In this document: positions 1 to 10,990 of the stretch, piece after piece | Numbering within the stretch: the first letter of the stretch is position 1 | Layout of the letters: each line of letters begins with the position of its first letter | Source: Oegoconia quadripuncta | Lineage: Eukaryota; Arthropoda; Insecta; Lepidoptera; Autostichidae | NCBI GenBank assembly: GCA_949316235.1 | Contig: OX438758.1 | Span: forward strand, 11,503,731 to 11,567,730 | Length of the DNA stretch: 64,000 nucleotides | Direction: 5' to 3' | The notes under the pieces: generated by a model | What the model was told of the DNA's origin: nothing | Databases searched by the model: none | What the model saw: the letters and a program-made list of their open reading frames with translations, nothing else | Program-made: the position numbers and the translations under genes

Positions 1-1145
1 GATTGTATGATTAATGGCAATCAGTGAGAGTGTTCAAATAGTTTCTATAGACTATCTGGAAAAGACTAGAAAGAGAAACCTATGGATATAAACGACTCAT
101 AACTTCTTAAGGTGACAGTACCCAAGGGAGACCTATCTTTGAGAAATATACTGTAACACACTGAGATGCTCTTTCAACAAGGTTTCGTCTGGAAAGGTAC
201 CACTCTCCTCGCTATTTCTGCCATTAAGTATCAATTTAAGCTGTCGTTGGGGCGGCAATGCTTCTGTGAGACTCGTTTTTTTTAAGATGAAGAGGTTACC
301 AGTATTATACCTCTGCGGAAACTTATACGTGTCATGGCCAATGAGTAATCGCTGTTACGTCATTTTAATGTGAGGTGCTTGTACACGGTGCAAGTAACTG
401 GAGCAAGTAAAGACGCTGGTTACTTGCGCGAGTGGCTTGCATCGGAACATGCATAAGTTACTGGCTAGACCCGCGTTCTTTACATGATGCATATATCCTG
501 CACAAGTGAACAACTTCAAAGGAATCCATTCAATTATCACAACAGTATCCCCCACAGCCTATTGTACACTGCGGGATCTCGATTTACTTGGCGATTATAG
601 ATTGCTAAGAGGCTCGCACTAATGACGCTGCTTAGGGAAGCAGCGATTTCCCCGTGTAAATCGGGGATTACGCCCGATTTACGCGGAAACGGTGTTTCAG
701 TACAGTGGCGAGGGCGAGCACAGTGGCGAATGCAAGTATAATGACGAGTGCCTAGTCCACAAGTGTTCATTTGATAGGCAAGTTGAAAAACAACTTGCAC
801 CAATCACTGGATGATCGGTTTTATTTTATTAAGTCCTTACCTATGAAATTGGCGTTTTGTATGTAGAATTTCATTAAGACTGTTTTCTCCATACAAACAT
901 TTTTGATTTTTTTTGGGAACGGCAAATCCAAATTTGGCTAAACTTTATGTGTATTATCGGATAACATTAAGTTAAGTATAGGCAGCGCTAATTTTTAAAA
1001 GTAACCGCTTTATAAAAGTTTCAGCGAATCTAAGAAATAATTATGGGAAGCACATGAAAAGAGCTCTGTAAATATTTTTTTTATTATGTGATTTAGCCCA
1101 ATTTTAAAAAAATATTTCATGTGAAACTTTAGTATAAATAATAAA
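1..1145. other. No gene recognised; hairpin-rich patch at 370-800
   Basis: Two short minus-strand frames (355-555 and 537-803) lack any recognisable domain and I do not accept them. The notable content is a cluster of inverted repeats. Arms at 647-665 and 673-689 pair around a 7-base loop. A perfect 8-bp stem lies at 778-785/791-798 with an A5 loop. Several GCAAGT/ACTTGC motifs occur in both orientations from about 390 on. Downstream of 830 the DNA is AT-rich with no recognised feature. Confidence 0.5.
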
Positions 1146-1310
1146 TAATAAATTCCATTTTATTTATGCATGTATAGATTTACAAAAAAAAATATTTGTG
1201 TAGTTTATCAACCATCTGGTATCCATAAGACAAGCCTAGATGCTTACTGTGGGCCTAGATGGCGCTGTGTGTTTGTGCAAAGATATATATTTATTTATTT
1301 ATTTATATAT
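1145..1310 (+). mobile_element. SINE-2a, 3' part only
   Basis: This matches the 3' half of the SINE-2a copies at 16855 and 18266: an A-run followed by TATTTGTGTAG, then ATCAACCATCTGGTATCC, GATGGCGCTGTGTG and a TTTA-rich tail. The tRNA-like head is missing or too decayed to see. The short plus-strand frame across it is a by-product of the SINE. Confidence 0.7.
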
Positions 1311-1770
1311 ATTTTCCAAATAAAAAACAAATTTGGATATAGCTTTGAAAATCGCAGGAATTGGTACATATGATTAACGAAGAAAAAAAACTCCAATTTC
1401 ATGGGTAAAGACTCAATATTTATTCAAGAAATCAATTTGAAGTTTCATAGCCAATAACAGGTTTCGAAATATTACACCACTCACTATCACTGTACTTATG
1501 CCATGTACTAAACACTGTCCACGTGTGAACAGGGCTTTAGTCCCCTTACATAATGCCCTAATAGAAGAAATGAATTGATCCATTCAAGTTCTACTTATTA
1601 CAACGCATTCATCTAAATGTCACAAGCACATACTGCAACAAATAACCAGGAATTCTGTCCAGCAGATAATACGATTTGTTAGTTTTGTAATGATGTCGGA
1701 GAACCATTTCTTGTTTCATGAATCCCTTACAAGCTGACTGTACATAACAGATACACGCTTAGATTATAAA
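1310..1770. other. No feature recognised
   Basis: AT-rich sequence without a credible frame, RNA or repeat shared with the rest of the window. Confidence 0.5.
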
Positions 1771-1908
1771 CGCTACATTGGGCACAAGCTTCCCTATTAT
1801 AAATGCGGCAAACGAGCATGGGTCACCTGATGGAAAGCAATCACCGCCGCCCATGGACACCAACACCAAAAGGGTCACAGATGCGTTGCCGGCCTTTGAG
1901 GAAGATGT
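1771..1908 (-). mobile_element. LINE 3' end fragment (minus-strand sense)
   Basis: Read on the minus strand this ends in the phrase AAGGCCGGCAACGCATCTGT, then GTGTCCATGGGCGGCGGTGA and TTTCCATCAGGTGACCC. I recognise this as the 3' end of a common lepidopteran LINE. The assignment rests on that recognition, since no second copy lies in the window. It abuts a reverse copy of repeat R. Confidence 0.55.
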
Positions 1909-1914
1909 TTGTGT

Positions 1915-2098
1915 GTTTGTTTTATTTCTTTGTTTCTCAATCACGGCGGAACGGATAACGGATTTGGATGGAATTTTGTATATATTGTAAATACCCTGGA
2001 TTAGGACATAAGATATTTTTTTAACCCTATGAAGTGAGTAGTTCCTGCGGGATAAATAAATTAAACATAACCTCCATAAAGCTATTCCACGCAGGCGA
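1915..2098 (-). repeat. Repeat R, reverse copy
   Basis: It shares blocks with the copies at 21345, 27805, 52565 and 57955. These are a TTTGTTTCTCAATC start, an ATTTGGAT block, TGCGGGATAAATAAATTA and TATTCCACGCAGGCGAAGCC. In forward orientation the family begins with CCCGC.GCTTCGCCTGCGTGG and ends with ATAATATTAGTTAGATA. It could be a LINE 3' end or a non-autonomous element; I cannot decide the class. Confidence 0.65.
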
Positions 2099-2099
2099 A

Positions 2100-2845
2100 G
2101 CCTTAATCCTCAAATCTGTAATTTACATAGTCACAACAGACTCCAGTTAACCTATAACACTTGCAACTCTATCGATATGCAAACATAACAATAGCATGGT
2201 AAGGCGCCTGTTTTACTACTGCAAACAAGCGTGACTTTATGTAAGTACGTACTCAGAAAAGTAAAAAGTTAACAAATTGCTAGATTTGAAAAGTAAAAAT
2301 GTAATTAGTAGTATTTAATTAGTATTTCAGGCACAAGCTCCGCTATGTTCACGCTAAGATAGCACAATATTGACGACTTTCATGAAGTCAAATCATCAAT
2401 ATCTTGACTAGTAATTTTTCGAGGAATAGAAAAAAAAAATAAAACGACATATATGACAAAACTATGTAATACCATGTGTGGTCGTAAGTTTTGATAGAAC
2501 ACAATTTTCTTTTCATCTCTCCTCTCTGAAAGTAGGCCATTGTTCCCGCAAGACCTCGAATGAAAGTAGCACTTTGTTTCCCTAGGGAAGAGAGGTAAGT
2601 AATTTTAAAAATAGAATGTTGTTTTTGGCATTTAAAGTCAGTAATTTTACTATATATTTCTATATATTTTTTCAATGCTAACTAACAACTAATAAATAGT
2701 ATTAAAATTATTGTGATGTCAGTTTTGTTGCTTAAATAACCGAAAAAGAAAAACCGAGTATAGTTTATTATGTGAAATGAACCAGTAATGTAAACGAAAT
2801 AATAAAACGATCGTAATAGTGTAGTTTTCTTTAGCACTAACAGTT
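2100..2845. other. No feature recognised
   Basis: AT-rich, with only chance frames. The minus-strand frame 2388-2675 has no domain and biased, low-complexity composition. Confidence 0.5.
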
Positions 2846-2847
2846 TG

Positions 2848-2930
2848 TTGCCATGCAGAAAGACCGAAAAAGCGAATTCAGTCTACCAAGTAAGTATTTC
2901 GTTTCAATAATTTCGAGAAATATTTTTTTT
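2848..2930 (+). repeat. Short dispersed repeat, copy 1
   Basis: It shares the block AAAGCGAATT(T)C.GTCTACCAA followed by TTTCGTTTCAAT-like sequence with 4933-4985. The ATG followed about 36 bases later by AAGTAAGT looks like a short first exon with a splice donor, but a second diverged copy 2 kb away argues that it is repeat sequence. Confidence 0.4.
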
Positions 2931-2987
2931 TTAAGTTGATTTTTGCTCACTTTCCTCGTGGGAAAAAGAAAAGTAAAGTATTTCGCT

Positions 2988-3215
2988 TGACGCCAAATGT
3001 CATCTGGTGTTAAAAGATGAGGCCGAAGCTGGCAACGTGTTCATCAGGAACCCCCAACTTATTTGGGGGGACTGCTTATCGTATCTCAAACAGCCGAAAC
3101 ATAACAATGCCATCAACACTGTTGCTTGTTCACCGTCTTATATAAGATGTGGTAGCTGGCCAGGCGGACCTTTCTACCAACCAGAGTACTAAACACGTAC
3201 CTTATCGACTGAGGC
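2988..3215 (-). mobile_element. SINE-3, reverse, degenerate
   Basis: It follows the SINE-3 consensus of the full copy at 35101-35452 in the same order: GATGAGGCCGAAGCTGG, CCCCCAACTTATTTGGGGG, ATAACAATGC.ATCAACA, AAGATG.GGTAGCTGGCCAGG, ACCAACCAGAGTACTAAACA. Many point changes indicate an old copy. The tRNA-like head on the right is barely readable. Confidence 0.7.
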
Positions 3216-3990
3216 GGCTAGAATTACTTTATTAATTGCTTTTCTTACTTAAATAATCACTTTCGCTCCCGCTTCGTCTGTAACACCTCTACCTTATTCC
3301 TTCACAACAATTGCATTTAGAATCCCATTTTGTGTAATACAGCTCTTTGTTGTAATATTTGCATAGAAATTTTCACGCGAACATTGGATTACTTGGATAT
3401 TAGACTACTATGCTTTCCTTTTCTCTAGTTTTCTGTAGTTTTAAATGCGGGAGAGAATAGTTTGCTTAATACATACAATTTCCTTGTCATTCTATCTTCA
3501 TTGTAAATTCTAATTAAATAAATTACTAAAAAAAGCTTTTAATACTCCATCATGATTGACTTATTATTCCATTCTAACCGTGTATTTAAAATTTTGTATT
3601 CGTACTATTAGATAGACAGATAAGCATTTATTTGCATCCATGTACACACACATAACAAATTTTACATATGAAAAATACAACTAAAAAAATAAAACACAAG
3701 TACAGAAACAGCAAATATTATGTGTGAGCCGCAGTATACAAAAAGGCTACAGCTCAGTGTATGGATTTGCCCGAGGCGGGCAAGACACTGGTATTAACCG
3801 TTAAGCAGTTCCACACTAGAGGAGCATCAGTCAGCAATGTCTATCATATAAATGTATTGTCATCAAAATGAATGAGAGGAGGAGGAATCTTATTTGACTT
3901 GCAAATTTTGAACGTTAAATACCTACAATTTTCCTTATATTAGCACTAACACTTTTGTTATTGCTAATTCTTTCTTCTTCATCCTTCCTC
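3215..3990. other. Mostly unrecognised; possible LINE tail at 3605-3700
   Basis: The sequence near 3605 (GATAGACAGATAAGCATTTA) resembles 31965-32010, and both look like reversed LINE 3' ends with an ATAAAT tail. The rest is AT-rich and unrecognised. Confidence 0.35.
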
Positions 3991-3997
3991 TTTAGGG

Positions 3998-4126
3998 ATG
4001 CCTCGAAGAACATACATGGTACAAGTAAAAGAAAAAGTAAATGCCGCGTCGTATCAGGAAGTCAAAGAAAAGGCGGAATGTAGAGAAGTATGGAAAGGAC
4101 TCCACCGACAAGAGCATAGCTCTTAA
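3998..4126 (+). pseudogene. LINE C-terminal reading-frame fragment
   Basis: The frame of 42 codons ends at TAA 4124-4126. It reads Arg-Arg-Thr-Tyr, then QVKEKVNAASYQEVKEKAE, REVWKGLHRQEHSS and stop. A basic Arg-rich start, a 'SYQEVKE' helix, 'REVWKxLHRQ' and an immediate stop are what I know from the extreme C-terminus of non-LTR retrotransposon polyproteins (RTE- or jockey-like). A GA microsatellite follows the stop directly. There is no upstream RT domain, so this is a 5'-truncated remnant. The TTTAG before the ATG resembles a splice acceptor, but I judge that coincidental. Confidence 0.55.
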
Positions 4127-4130
4127 ATAT

Positions 4131-4152
4131 AAGAGAGAGAGAGAGAGAGAGC
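4131..4152. repeat. (GA)n microsatellite
   Basis: About eleven GA units immediately after the LINE-derived stop codon, probably grown from the element's tail. Confidence 0.9.
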
Positions 4153-4154
4153 AA

Positions 4155-4605
4155 TAAATAAATTCGTGGGATCTAGTAAGTGTGAATGAAATGGATATTT
4201 TATTAGCTATTGCCGAGATTATTTGACGTTATTTTTATTTTGTCTTACAAAATATCGACATAATCACAATAATATAAAAATGTAAACACATCACTTCATT
4301 CACGACAGCTAAACCCTACCAACTTTAACTCTTTATTACTGAAATACATAAAACATCTCAGAGTTTTGACATTATATTTTCTTACAAAAATATAATTCTA
4401 AAAATATAGTCGTAATACAAACGATACATTACCTTATTTATAAGTACCCACTTATTCCACAACGTTCCCCTAATGAGAGATATTGTAGGGAGTTTATACC
4501 GCTATCACAGAGGATCAATGGAGATCAACGGATTTTCTCTTCAATATTCTTATTTTTGTTTGGTCTAATAGCAAGTTATTGTTTCTTAGACGGCCAATTA
4601 GAACA
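4155..4605. other. No feature recognised
   Basis: AT-rich, without a credible frame or a shared repeat. Confidence 0.5.
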
Positions 4606-4770
4606 TTATTTATTTTATTTATTTATTTATAGTTTATTGTACACTAATCATAAAAACAGTACAGCAATAAAGAGGATGTACAAAGGTGCAAGCTTATCTC
4701 TAAAAAGAGATTTCTTCCAGCAAGACCGTGAGTGACAAGAGTGAGAATTGAAGTGGATAGACATACATAC
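4606..4770 (-). mobile_element. CR1-like LINE 3' UTR, reverse
   Basis: On the minus strand it reads GGAAGAAATCTCTTTTTAGA, GATAAGCTTGCACCTTTGTA, then AATAAACTATAAATAAATAA as a terminal repeat tail. The order 'GAAGA..TCxCTTTTAG.GATAAG.' recurs in the two plus-strand LINE tails at 14395 and 14839. The TTTA-rich left end is the element's tail. Confidence 0.65.
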
Positions 4771-4932
4771 GTGTACAGATTTAATAATTATTTATCATTC
4801 CTTTATTTACTTAATTCACTACATCGCATAGACATAGAAAAGTCGGCCGTTAATTAAGACAAACGTTCAAAGAACTAAGTCATCTCCATAGGTATGAGTT
4901 GCGAGAAATTGTATTGACAGTTGGCAGCCTTG

Positions 4933-4985
4933 AAAAAAGGAAAGCGAATTTCGTCTACCAAAGATTTCATTTCAATGCGATATGC
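4933..4985 (+). repeat. Short dispersed repeat, copy 2
   Basis: Diverged second copy of the 2848-2930 block, sharing AAAGCGAATTTCGTCTACCA followed by ATTTCATTTCAAT. Confidence 0.4.
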
Positions 4986-5056
4986 GAAAGTGAAATAGTA
5001 ATAGTGTGGTAAAATAAAATAGAAACTAAATGTAAAAATAAGTAACAAGTAAAAAT

Positions 5057-5190
5057 TTTTTTTTTTTTTTTTTATGATTGACTGGATTCGCGTTTGACTA
5101 CAATCTCACCTGATGGAAAGTGACGATGTGGTCGGAGATGAAGCACGCGATCTCAGTAAATGCCTATTCACAATTTAGAAGAAAAATGAA
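5057..5190 (-). mobile_element. CR1-like LINE 3' end, reverse, with A-tail
   Basis: A T-run at 5057-5074 (an A-tail on the minus strand) is followed by TGACTGGATTCGCGTTTGAC, CAATCTCACCTGATGGAAAG and GATGAAGCACGCGATCTCAG. The same family is present with coding sequence at 59225-59515 and 22631-22800. Only the last codons and the 3' UTR survive. Confidence 0.75.
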
Positions 5191-6440
5191 CCGACTGCAT
5201 GTACAGATACTAATTATATGCTTATTTGAACACCATTGTTCAAAATGAATGTAATGACAACAGAGGAACCGCAGACGGCCTGTCGATGAGTCAGCGATAA
5301 CTTATTCATTAAAATCCATTAAGTCATTTGGTGTTCTTCCGGCTTACTATTATGGGATTTGTATTATGTTATAAATAACATGACGGGTGGTATGTTGGGT
5401 GTGATTTCCAATACAATTCACATTATCTAAGTAGTAGAATATTTCCTCGAACGATTTTACGATACGAGTAAATAATCAATTACAACAGACTCTATAATTT
5501 TGAGCACCTGCACAATTTGTTATTATCTTACCGCGAACCGTCATTATGTTGCCTAACCTTTCGAAATCAAAGGGCCCAAGGGCCTGAATAGCAATAAAAT
5601 CCTTAATTATTCCATTACTGTGCCCTTTCCATAACTGAATTAACAATTTGTTTGAACAGCCTCTAACAAAAATTTTGTATTTTCCGAAAAAAATTTTTGG
5701 AACAATTCGTTTGCATAGGACCGGTCGCTGAAAAATATTTCTTTTTTTTTCGTTACATCCAACACCGTGGCAGTGGGGTAGCAAATAAAGGTTCTAATTT
5801 CGTTATTTTTTGCTGCTTTCGTTCCAAGCTTCCGTATTACTTATTATCTCTTATTACAAGGATAGTGTTGGGAAACTGTAATTGAATAATTTATTGAGAT
5901 TGTTTCAATGATTTTTTCGCCTGTTATTTTTAAAACAATTTATATTAGCGTTGGATTTCTTGATTGCTTTAAACTTGCTATAACTAACATATGAAATACA
6001 ACAATGCTATCATTTCCTGTTGCCAGTCGACGTGGTCAATGGTGGCAGCTAACCTATAAAGTCACCAACAAATATAAGTATTTAAAGACAATTAGTCTCA
6101 AATGAGTTATAATATATTGAAAATGTAAATAATTCTTGCTGCAAAATTAGTTCTTATTAAATAGTAGCATCTTAATTGTAATATGTTTATCCCTTAAAAC
6201 TATGATATATCAAGGCGTACAATTTAAGAATGGAATGCATAAAATGGAAGGATTGGTTATAAACGTTAATAAACACTCATTTTTTTATTGCTGTACTTTC
6301 ATCCCCGCTTCTTCTTTTCGTGTCGAGGCAAGCTTCAAATTTTATTGGACCAAAACTTAGCCACTCTAACAGCACTGTCTGAAAAAAAATATATAACAGT
6401 TTATCCCTGCTAATCTATCTACAGTTAATTTGCATATCTA
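5190..6440. other. No feature recognised
   Basis: The minus-strand frame 5476-5784 (about 100 codons, TTG start) has no recognisable domain. No RNA gene or shared repeat was seen. Confidence 0.45.
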
Positions 6441-6578
6441 ATACAGACAGGGGTGTTGATACTTGTGTGTGGCAATGGTGTTTATGCCCTTCTGGCTAGC
6501 TACTACAACTCTTATCTAAGTATGTCGGCAAGCTGCAATAGAATTGTTAAGTTCCGGCTGGTTGTGATAAGATATTGA
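6440..6578 (+). mobile_element. SINE-3 fragment, degenerate
   Basis: It aligns with the middle of SINE-3: TGGCTAGCTACTACAACTCT, TATCTAAGTATGTCGGCAAG, then TTCCGGCTGGTTGTGATAAG. Head and tail are lost. Confidence 0.6.
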
Positions 6579-7594
6579 GGTTTCTGTGTTAGCTTCCACT
6601 TTTGGTATCATCATCGTTTTAGCGTTATTGAGATCACGTACTTCAAGTCTATAATCCTTTCAACAATGTTCGTTTAAATAACTTGGTATAATTTCATCGA
6701 TATAAATATTCACATCACTTGTGCTCCGGCAAGAATATAAGGGATTATATTCATCTATCTATTTGCCTTTACACCTGTTTGCGCCTTAATAGGAGGGAGT
6801 TGATCCTCCCGGCCAAATGTTTTCATTAAACTTTGTTAATTTTCCTCTCTCGCCCTCCCTCTCTTTGTTCTCGTCTCCGATGGGTTTTCGCCTAAAAAAG
6901 GATTATTATTTCGTCTTGATGAGGTGTGAGAAAGATATAAAAAATGTTTAATTAAGTATCGAGTAATTATCTTTGAAATAATTTCATTAGGTTTATTTTA
7001 AAAGCAATTGATAACATCTTAATCGTCTAGTTCGACTAGTTTGATTTTCATTATTGACTCTCTCCGCCTACTTATTACATTACTATTTAATATGACTGTT
7101 TTATGTGCAATATAGAGATCTTCTTTTCCTTTTTCGCCTCATGGTATAATGAATTCGTTAATCCATTAATGATGCAGTAAATATTAATCGTTCGTTATGA
7201 ACCATGTGGGTCTGAAACAAGGAAGTCAATTATCCAAAATATGAGTTTCGCTTTGGCTTGTATCTGTGAAATAATTTTAGTGTGCATTTGCGAGCTTTCT
7301 TTGTTAAAAGTACGTATGTGACAATTTACAATATTCTCTGTTCGAAACCTCCTGATACCTGTCGATATCCTCAATTTATGCCCCGGGTACCGTGTAGTTG
7401 AATTTCACAAAAACTTTATGTGAGACCGGATGAATTTCCCAAAGCAATTTGTCACGGAAGTTGTGGTGGGTTTAACTGTTAGCTTTTCATTTCCAAGTTT
7501 CGCTAGTTTTAAACAATACTGTCGGTTATTTCATATGCTTTTTAATTACTTAACCTAGTTATATTTCTGTATGTAACTGTGGATACTGATAGAT
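6578..7594. other. No feature recognised
   Basis: AT-rich, with no credible frame or recognised repeat. Confidence 0.45.
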
Positions 7595-7605
7595 ATACCA
7601 TCTTA

Positions 7606-7888
7606 GGAGCGTCGGTGGCTCAGCGGTTCAGACGCGGTCTCCCAATTTGGGTGGTCCGGGTTCGATTCCAGGCAGGCCATGTACCAATGAGTTTTTAAAT
7701 TTAATTATTTATGTGCATTTATCCGGCTGCTCTTAAACGGTGAAGGAAAATATCGTGATACGAAAATCATAGGCATGTGTAGTCCCCGACCCGCACTGGA
7801 CCAGCGTGGTGGACTATGTCCCATACTCCCTCATTAGACGAGGGAAGGCCTATGTCCCTGCAGTGGGATGTTTACGGGATGATTGTGA
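7606..7888 (+). mobile_element. SINE-1, full length, with 11-bp target-site duplication
   Basis: tRNA-derived SINE. The head starts GCGTCGGTGGCTCAGCGGTT (box A-like) and carries box B GGTTCGATTCC. The body has ATGTACCAATGAGTTTTTAA and GCTCTTAAACGGTGAAGGAA. It ends with GCAGTGGGATGTTTACGGG and a short GATGATT-like tail. The flanks repeat ATACCATCTTA exactly at 7595-7605 and 7889-7899, the footprint of target-primed insertion. Such elements are transcribed by RNA polymerase III and moved by a partner LINE. Confidence 0.9.
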
Positions 7889-8037
7889 ATACCATCTTAT
7901 GTGGTAGGCCTCTTTAACTTTATCAGACGGCTGGCGGGGTGTGGGTACCAACCACTAATATATTTTAGTTTTCAAGGATGAATTTACCCATTTTTATGTT
8001 TCGTTGTGAAGTATATAGAATAAACCTGTAGAAGTAC
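7889..8037 (+). repeat. 149-bp module 3' of SINE-1, repeated inverted at 10320-10486
   Basis: It contains TGTGGTAGGCCTCTTTAACT, TTATCAGACGGCTGG, TTTCGTTGTGAAGTATATAG and AATAAACC.GTAGAA. The minus strand of 10320-10486 carries nearly the same sequence, again directly after a SINE-1 3' end. See findings. Confidence 0.8.
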
Positions 8038-10240
8038 CCAGTCTTCTAGGTTTGCACAAAGGATCCGTAAGCCCAACATTTGAGTCGAAAGTCTCAATCT
8101 TTTCGATAAGACATCACTGATAACTTTTCGTCACATGTGCTACATACTTTAATGAAAATCCTGTAGTTTCTTTTTGCTTCTTCTTTTACCGATTAAAACA
8201 TGGTTGACTCACTTATTGTATTAATCATTATAATTTGTGTTATGATATTTCTTAAAGGCTTTAGTTTCGCACTTTGGTAATATCACACAAGCATCGCCGT
8301 GATTGCATTTCAGTTTTGTGATATGTTCACTACAATGTATTGTCGTACATTTTGTTTATAAATAGGCTTGTTATAATATTTCAACGTGCAAATAATAAAA
8401 CGAGCATTGCAAGGGTCAATACCGCTCATCGTTCGGTTCGCATGCTCTATACGATGGTCCCTTTATGTAACAGTTCAAAAAATTTCACAACGAGCATGTG
8501 AGGGGGATTTTAGTAGGCGCCTTGATCTAGCATGGTGTCTCTGAATGTCACATCAATAAGTACTTTTGCTACAAAATCAGAATACACATAAAGTAAATTG
8601 TAAAAAATATGTTTACATGAAAGACAGAGTCAAAGGTTTATTTTTAGGTGTGTCTAAGGTAGTTATGTAACTACTTGGAAATCATTATTATTTAGTAATA
8701 AATCTATTTAAAATTTTCAAGGAGTATTGCTTTAATAAGGAGAGACCATTTATTAGGTTTAGGTGCAGACACAAAACAGACGGTTTTGGTAAGTTGAAGT
8801 AGAGCCGTTGTTAGCTATATGGGTTAGCACAGTATAATGCTGTAGTTCGTGCATACTAAAGCTAAGCTCATGAGATAGAACGTTATTAATGCCTTTAGGA
8901 AACATGGGTTCTTGCACGGCGGCCTGCGATGTTTACATTTATTTAGTGTTGTCCCACATCTACTACGAGCCCTCAAAACATCGATTCTATTCACGATAAA
9001 AATAAATCCCAGCTCATTTTCCGATAAAACTTGTACTGTACAGCGAATTGAAACCAGTGAATTGAATTTGTGAATTCAATTATTAATTTGAATAAATATT
9101 CAATTGATATAGTGGATCGACTGATTGTCGGACTGCCAATCGATGTCCTTATAATAAATTGATATTGCTGTCCGGGATTTAATAGAAATGTTTTGTGGAA
9201 TTTGCGGAGGTGGAAGTTATATCAAATTTATTGATAAACGAATATTGAAAATGAGATTTTCATTATTAGGTTGTAATTAAAATAGTAGTGAAACGTCTCA
9301 GTCTAGCTGTTAGGCGAGGCACTGCCGTCAGTATGTTAGTTCATGCCCCAAATTAAAAGTCTGGATGACGTTTTCATGCTTTAGTTAAATTTTTTTGCTT
9401 TAAATTTTTAAAACAAAAATAATTTCATCACTTCTTTACTTGTATTAAATATATAATCTTTTAGTATTACGTAGTTTCATTTCACACAACTGTCAATATT
9501 TGTGGACAATTTTGGTTACGGTTACTTTTATAAAAACTGCAGTAAAGGAACTGATAGCATTCATTATCCGTGTCCCAACTCAAACTTGGCCGGTTCTTTC
9601 ATTTAGTATTGCGAAGGTAAATATCGATAGGCCTAGAAATCAGCTCACATCCCAACACTAAATGTTCACCGCCGGGGGCACTAGTCTCTCTCGGCACAAG
9701 ATGCACTGACTACTTCCGTTCCTGGTATCAAAGTGCTCCCCCAAGCTGAGATTCTGTGAGTTTGCTTAAGGAACGTTTCGGAAATTTGTTGAGGTAGATA
9801 CTTTTAGGGTTGTACGTTTTTAGTGGAGCTTCAAAAATGGAACGCTTATGGCCTCACTACGATGTCTATCTGTCTTTCACAAGCTTCCAGAGATTAACGG
9901 TACATACACCTTAAAAATTTAAATCACTAATTAAACTAAAAAATACTAACTATGTAAGGGAAACTCACCTTCATTTTAATAAAAGTATCGCAAAACTTGT
10001 TTACCAAAAAAATTTAAATGAAAACGTTTGACTTGTTTTATTTTGCTAATGAGTAGATTGGAAATATTTGTAGAAAGTGTTAACCCGACAATACAGCACA
10101 TAACTCATAATATTGTTAGAAGAGGTTCTGGAAGACTTCGAATTATTGTTCGTCAGTTTATTGTACTCTGGTTCTGTCGAGGGCAAGTAAATATCAAGCT
10201 TGGTAGGGCCAATTTCCTGCCTCCCTCCCACCTCAGCTAG
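8038..10240. other. No feature recognised over 2.2 kb
   Basis: No credible reading frame. A 31-codon ATG frame at about 8904-9000 begins Met-Gly-Ser-Cys but is too short to support. The rest is AT-rich spacer with scattered somewhat less AT-rich patches (8405-8530, 9660-9740) that I cannot assign. Confidence 0.45.
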
Positions 10241-10244
10241 TTGA

Positions 10245-10315
10245 CAGAGTTCATCATCATCATCAGCCCGTAAATATATAAAGAGATATAGGCCTTCCAT
10301 CGTATATGAGAGAGT
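10245..10315 (-). mobile_element. SINE-1 3' tail fragment, reverse
   Basis: TCATCATCATCATCAGCCCG followed by ATAGGCCTTCC is the reverse of the SINE-1 end (GGAAGGCCTAT ... CGGGCTGATGATGATGATGA). It lies immediately left of the 10320-10486 module. Confidence 0.75.
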
Positions 10316-10319
10316 GGGC

Positions 10320-10486
10320 TGTAGTTCTACGGGTTTATTCTATATACTTCACAACGAAACATAAAAATTGGGAAATTAATCCTTGATGACTAAAATATAC
10401 TTATTTGTGGTTGGTGTGGGGGTACACCCTGCCAATAATCTGATAAAGTTAAAGAGGCCTACCACATAAGATGATATTCATAATCA
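10320..10486 (-). repeat. Second copy of the SINE-1-linked module, reverse
   Basis: The reverse complement reads GGTAGGCCTCTTTAACTTTA, TCAGATTATTGGCAGGGTG, TTTATGTTTCGTTGTGAAGT and AGAATAAACCCGTAGAA. This matches 7889-8037 except for a few substitutions and small indels. Confidence 0.8.
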
Positions 10487-10770
10487 TCCCGTAAACATCC
10501 CACTGCAGGGACATAGGCCTTCCCTCGTCTAATGAGGGAGTATGGGCCAATGCGGCTTGGGGACTTCAAAAGCCTTTGAATTTTTATTTCTCAGGCATGC
10601 TGATTTCCACACGATGTTTTCCTTCACCGTTTACCAGCAGCCAGATAAATGCACATAAGTAATTAAATCAAATTTAAAAACTCATTGGTACATGACCTGC
10701 CGGGGAAACGAATCCGGACCTCCCAAATAGGGAGACCGCGTCTTAACCGCTGAGTCACGACGCACCGACG
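10487..10770 (-). mobile_element. SINE-1, reverse, nearly full length
   Basis: It carries all SINE-1 blocks in reverse: CCCGTAAACATCCCACTGCA, TTCCTTCACCGTTTACCAGC-like sequence, CATTGGTACATGACCTGCC and CTCCCAAATAGGGAGACCGC. It ends with ACCGCTGAGTCACGACGCAC. Box B is mutated (GAATCCGGACC). Confidence 0.85.
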
Positions 10771-10879
10771 ACGACGACGTTGACAGAAATAATTCGGTAC
10801 AATGGGTCAAACATTATGCGTTTATGGCCTGTGCGGTTGCTGCCTCTAATTAATAAAAGTTATCTTGGGTATTGTGTAA

Positions 10880-10990
10880 CATCTTTGATATTGTCATCGA
10901 TAACGTCGTCCAATGAGAAGGTATTAAAGCGCCGACCGAACAATTAGCCAACCAATCACACGTTAGAACGTAATTGATGATCGATGAAAT
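10880..10990 (+). mobile_element. Foldback MITE family M1, copy A
   Basis: It shares ATTGTCATCGATAACGTCG, CCAATGAGAAGG, GACCGAACAATTAGCCAACC and AATCACACGTTAGAACG with 26185-26320 and, reversed, with 39355-39445. The ends are inverted (GTCATCGAT near the left end, ATCGATGA near the right). Confidence 0.65.

Noticed and set aside
1759..1990. Opposing frames on both strands
   Set aside because: Both lie in a LINE 3' end joined to repeat R.
5476..5784. About 100-codon minus-strand frame
   Set aside because: No ATG start in good context, no domain, no repeat support.
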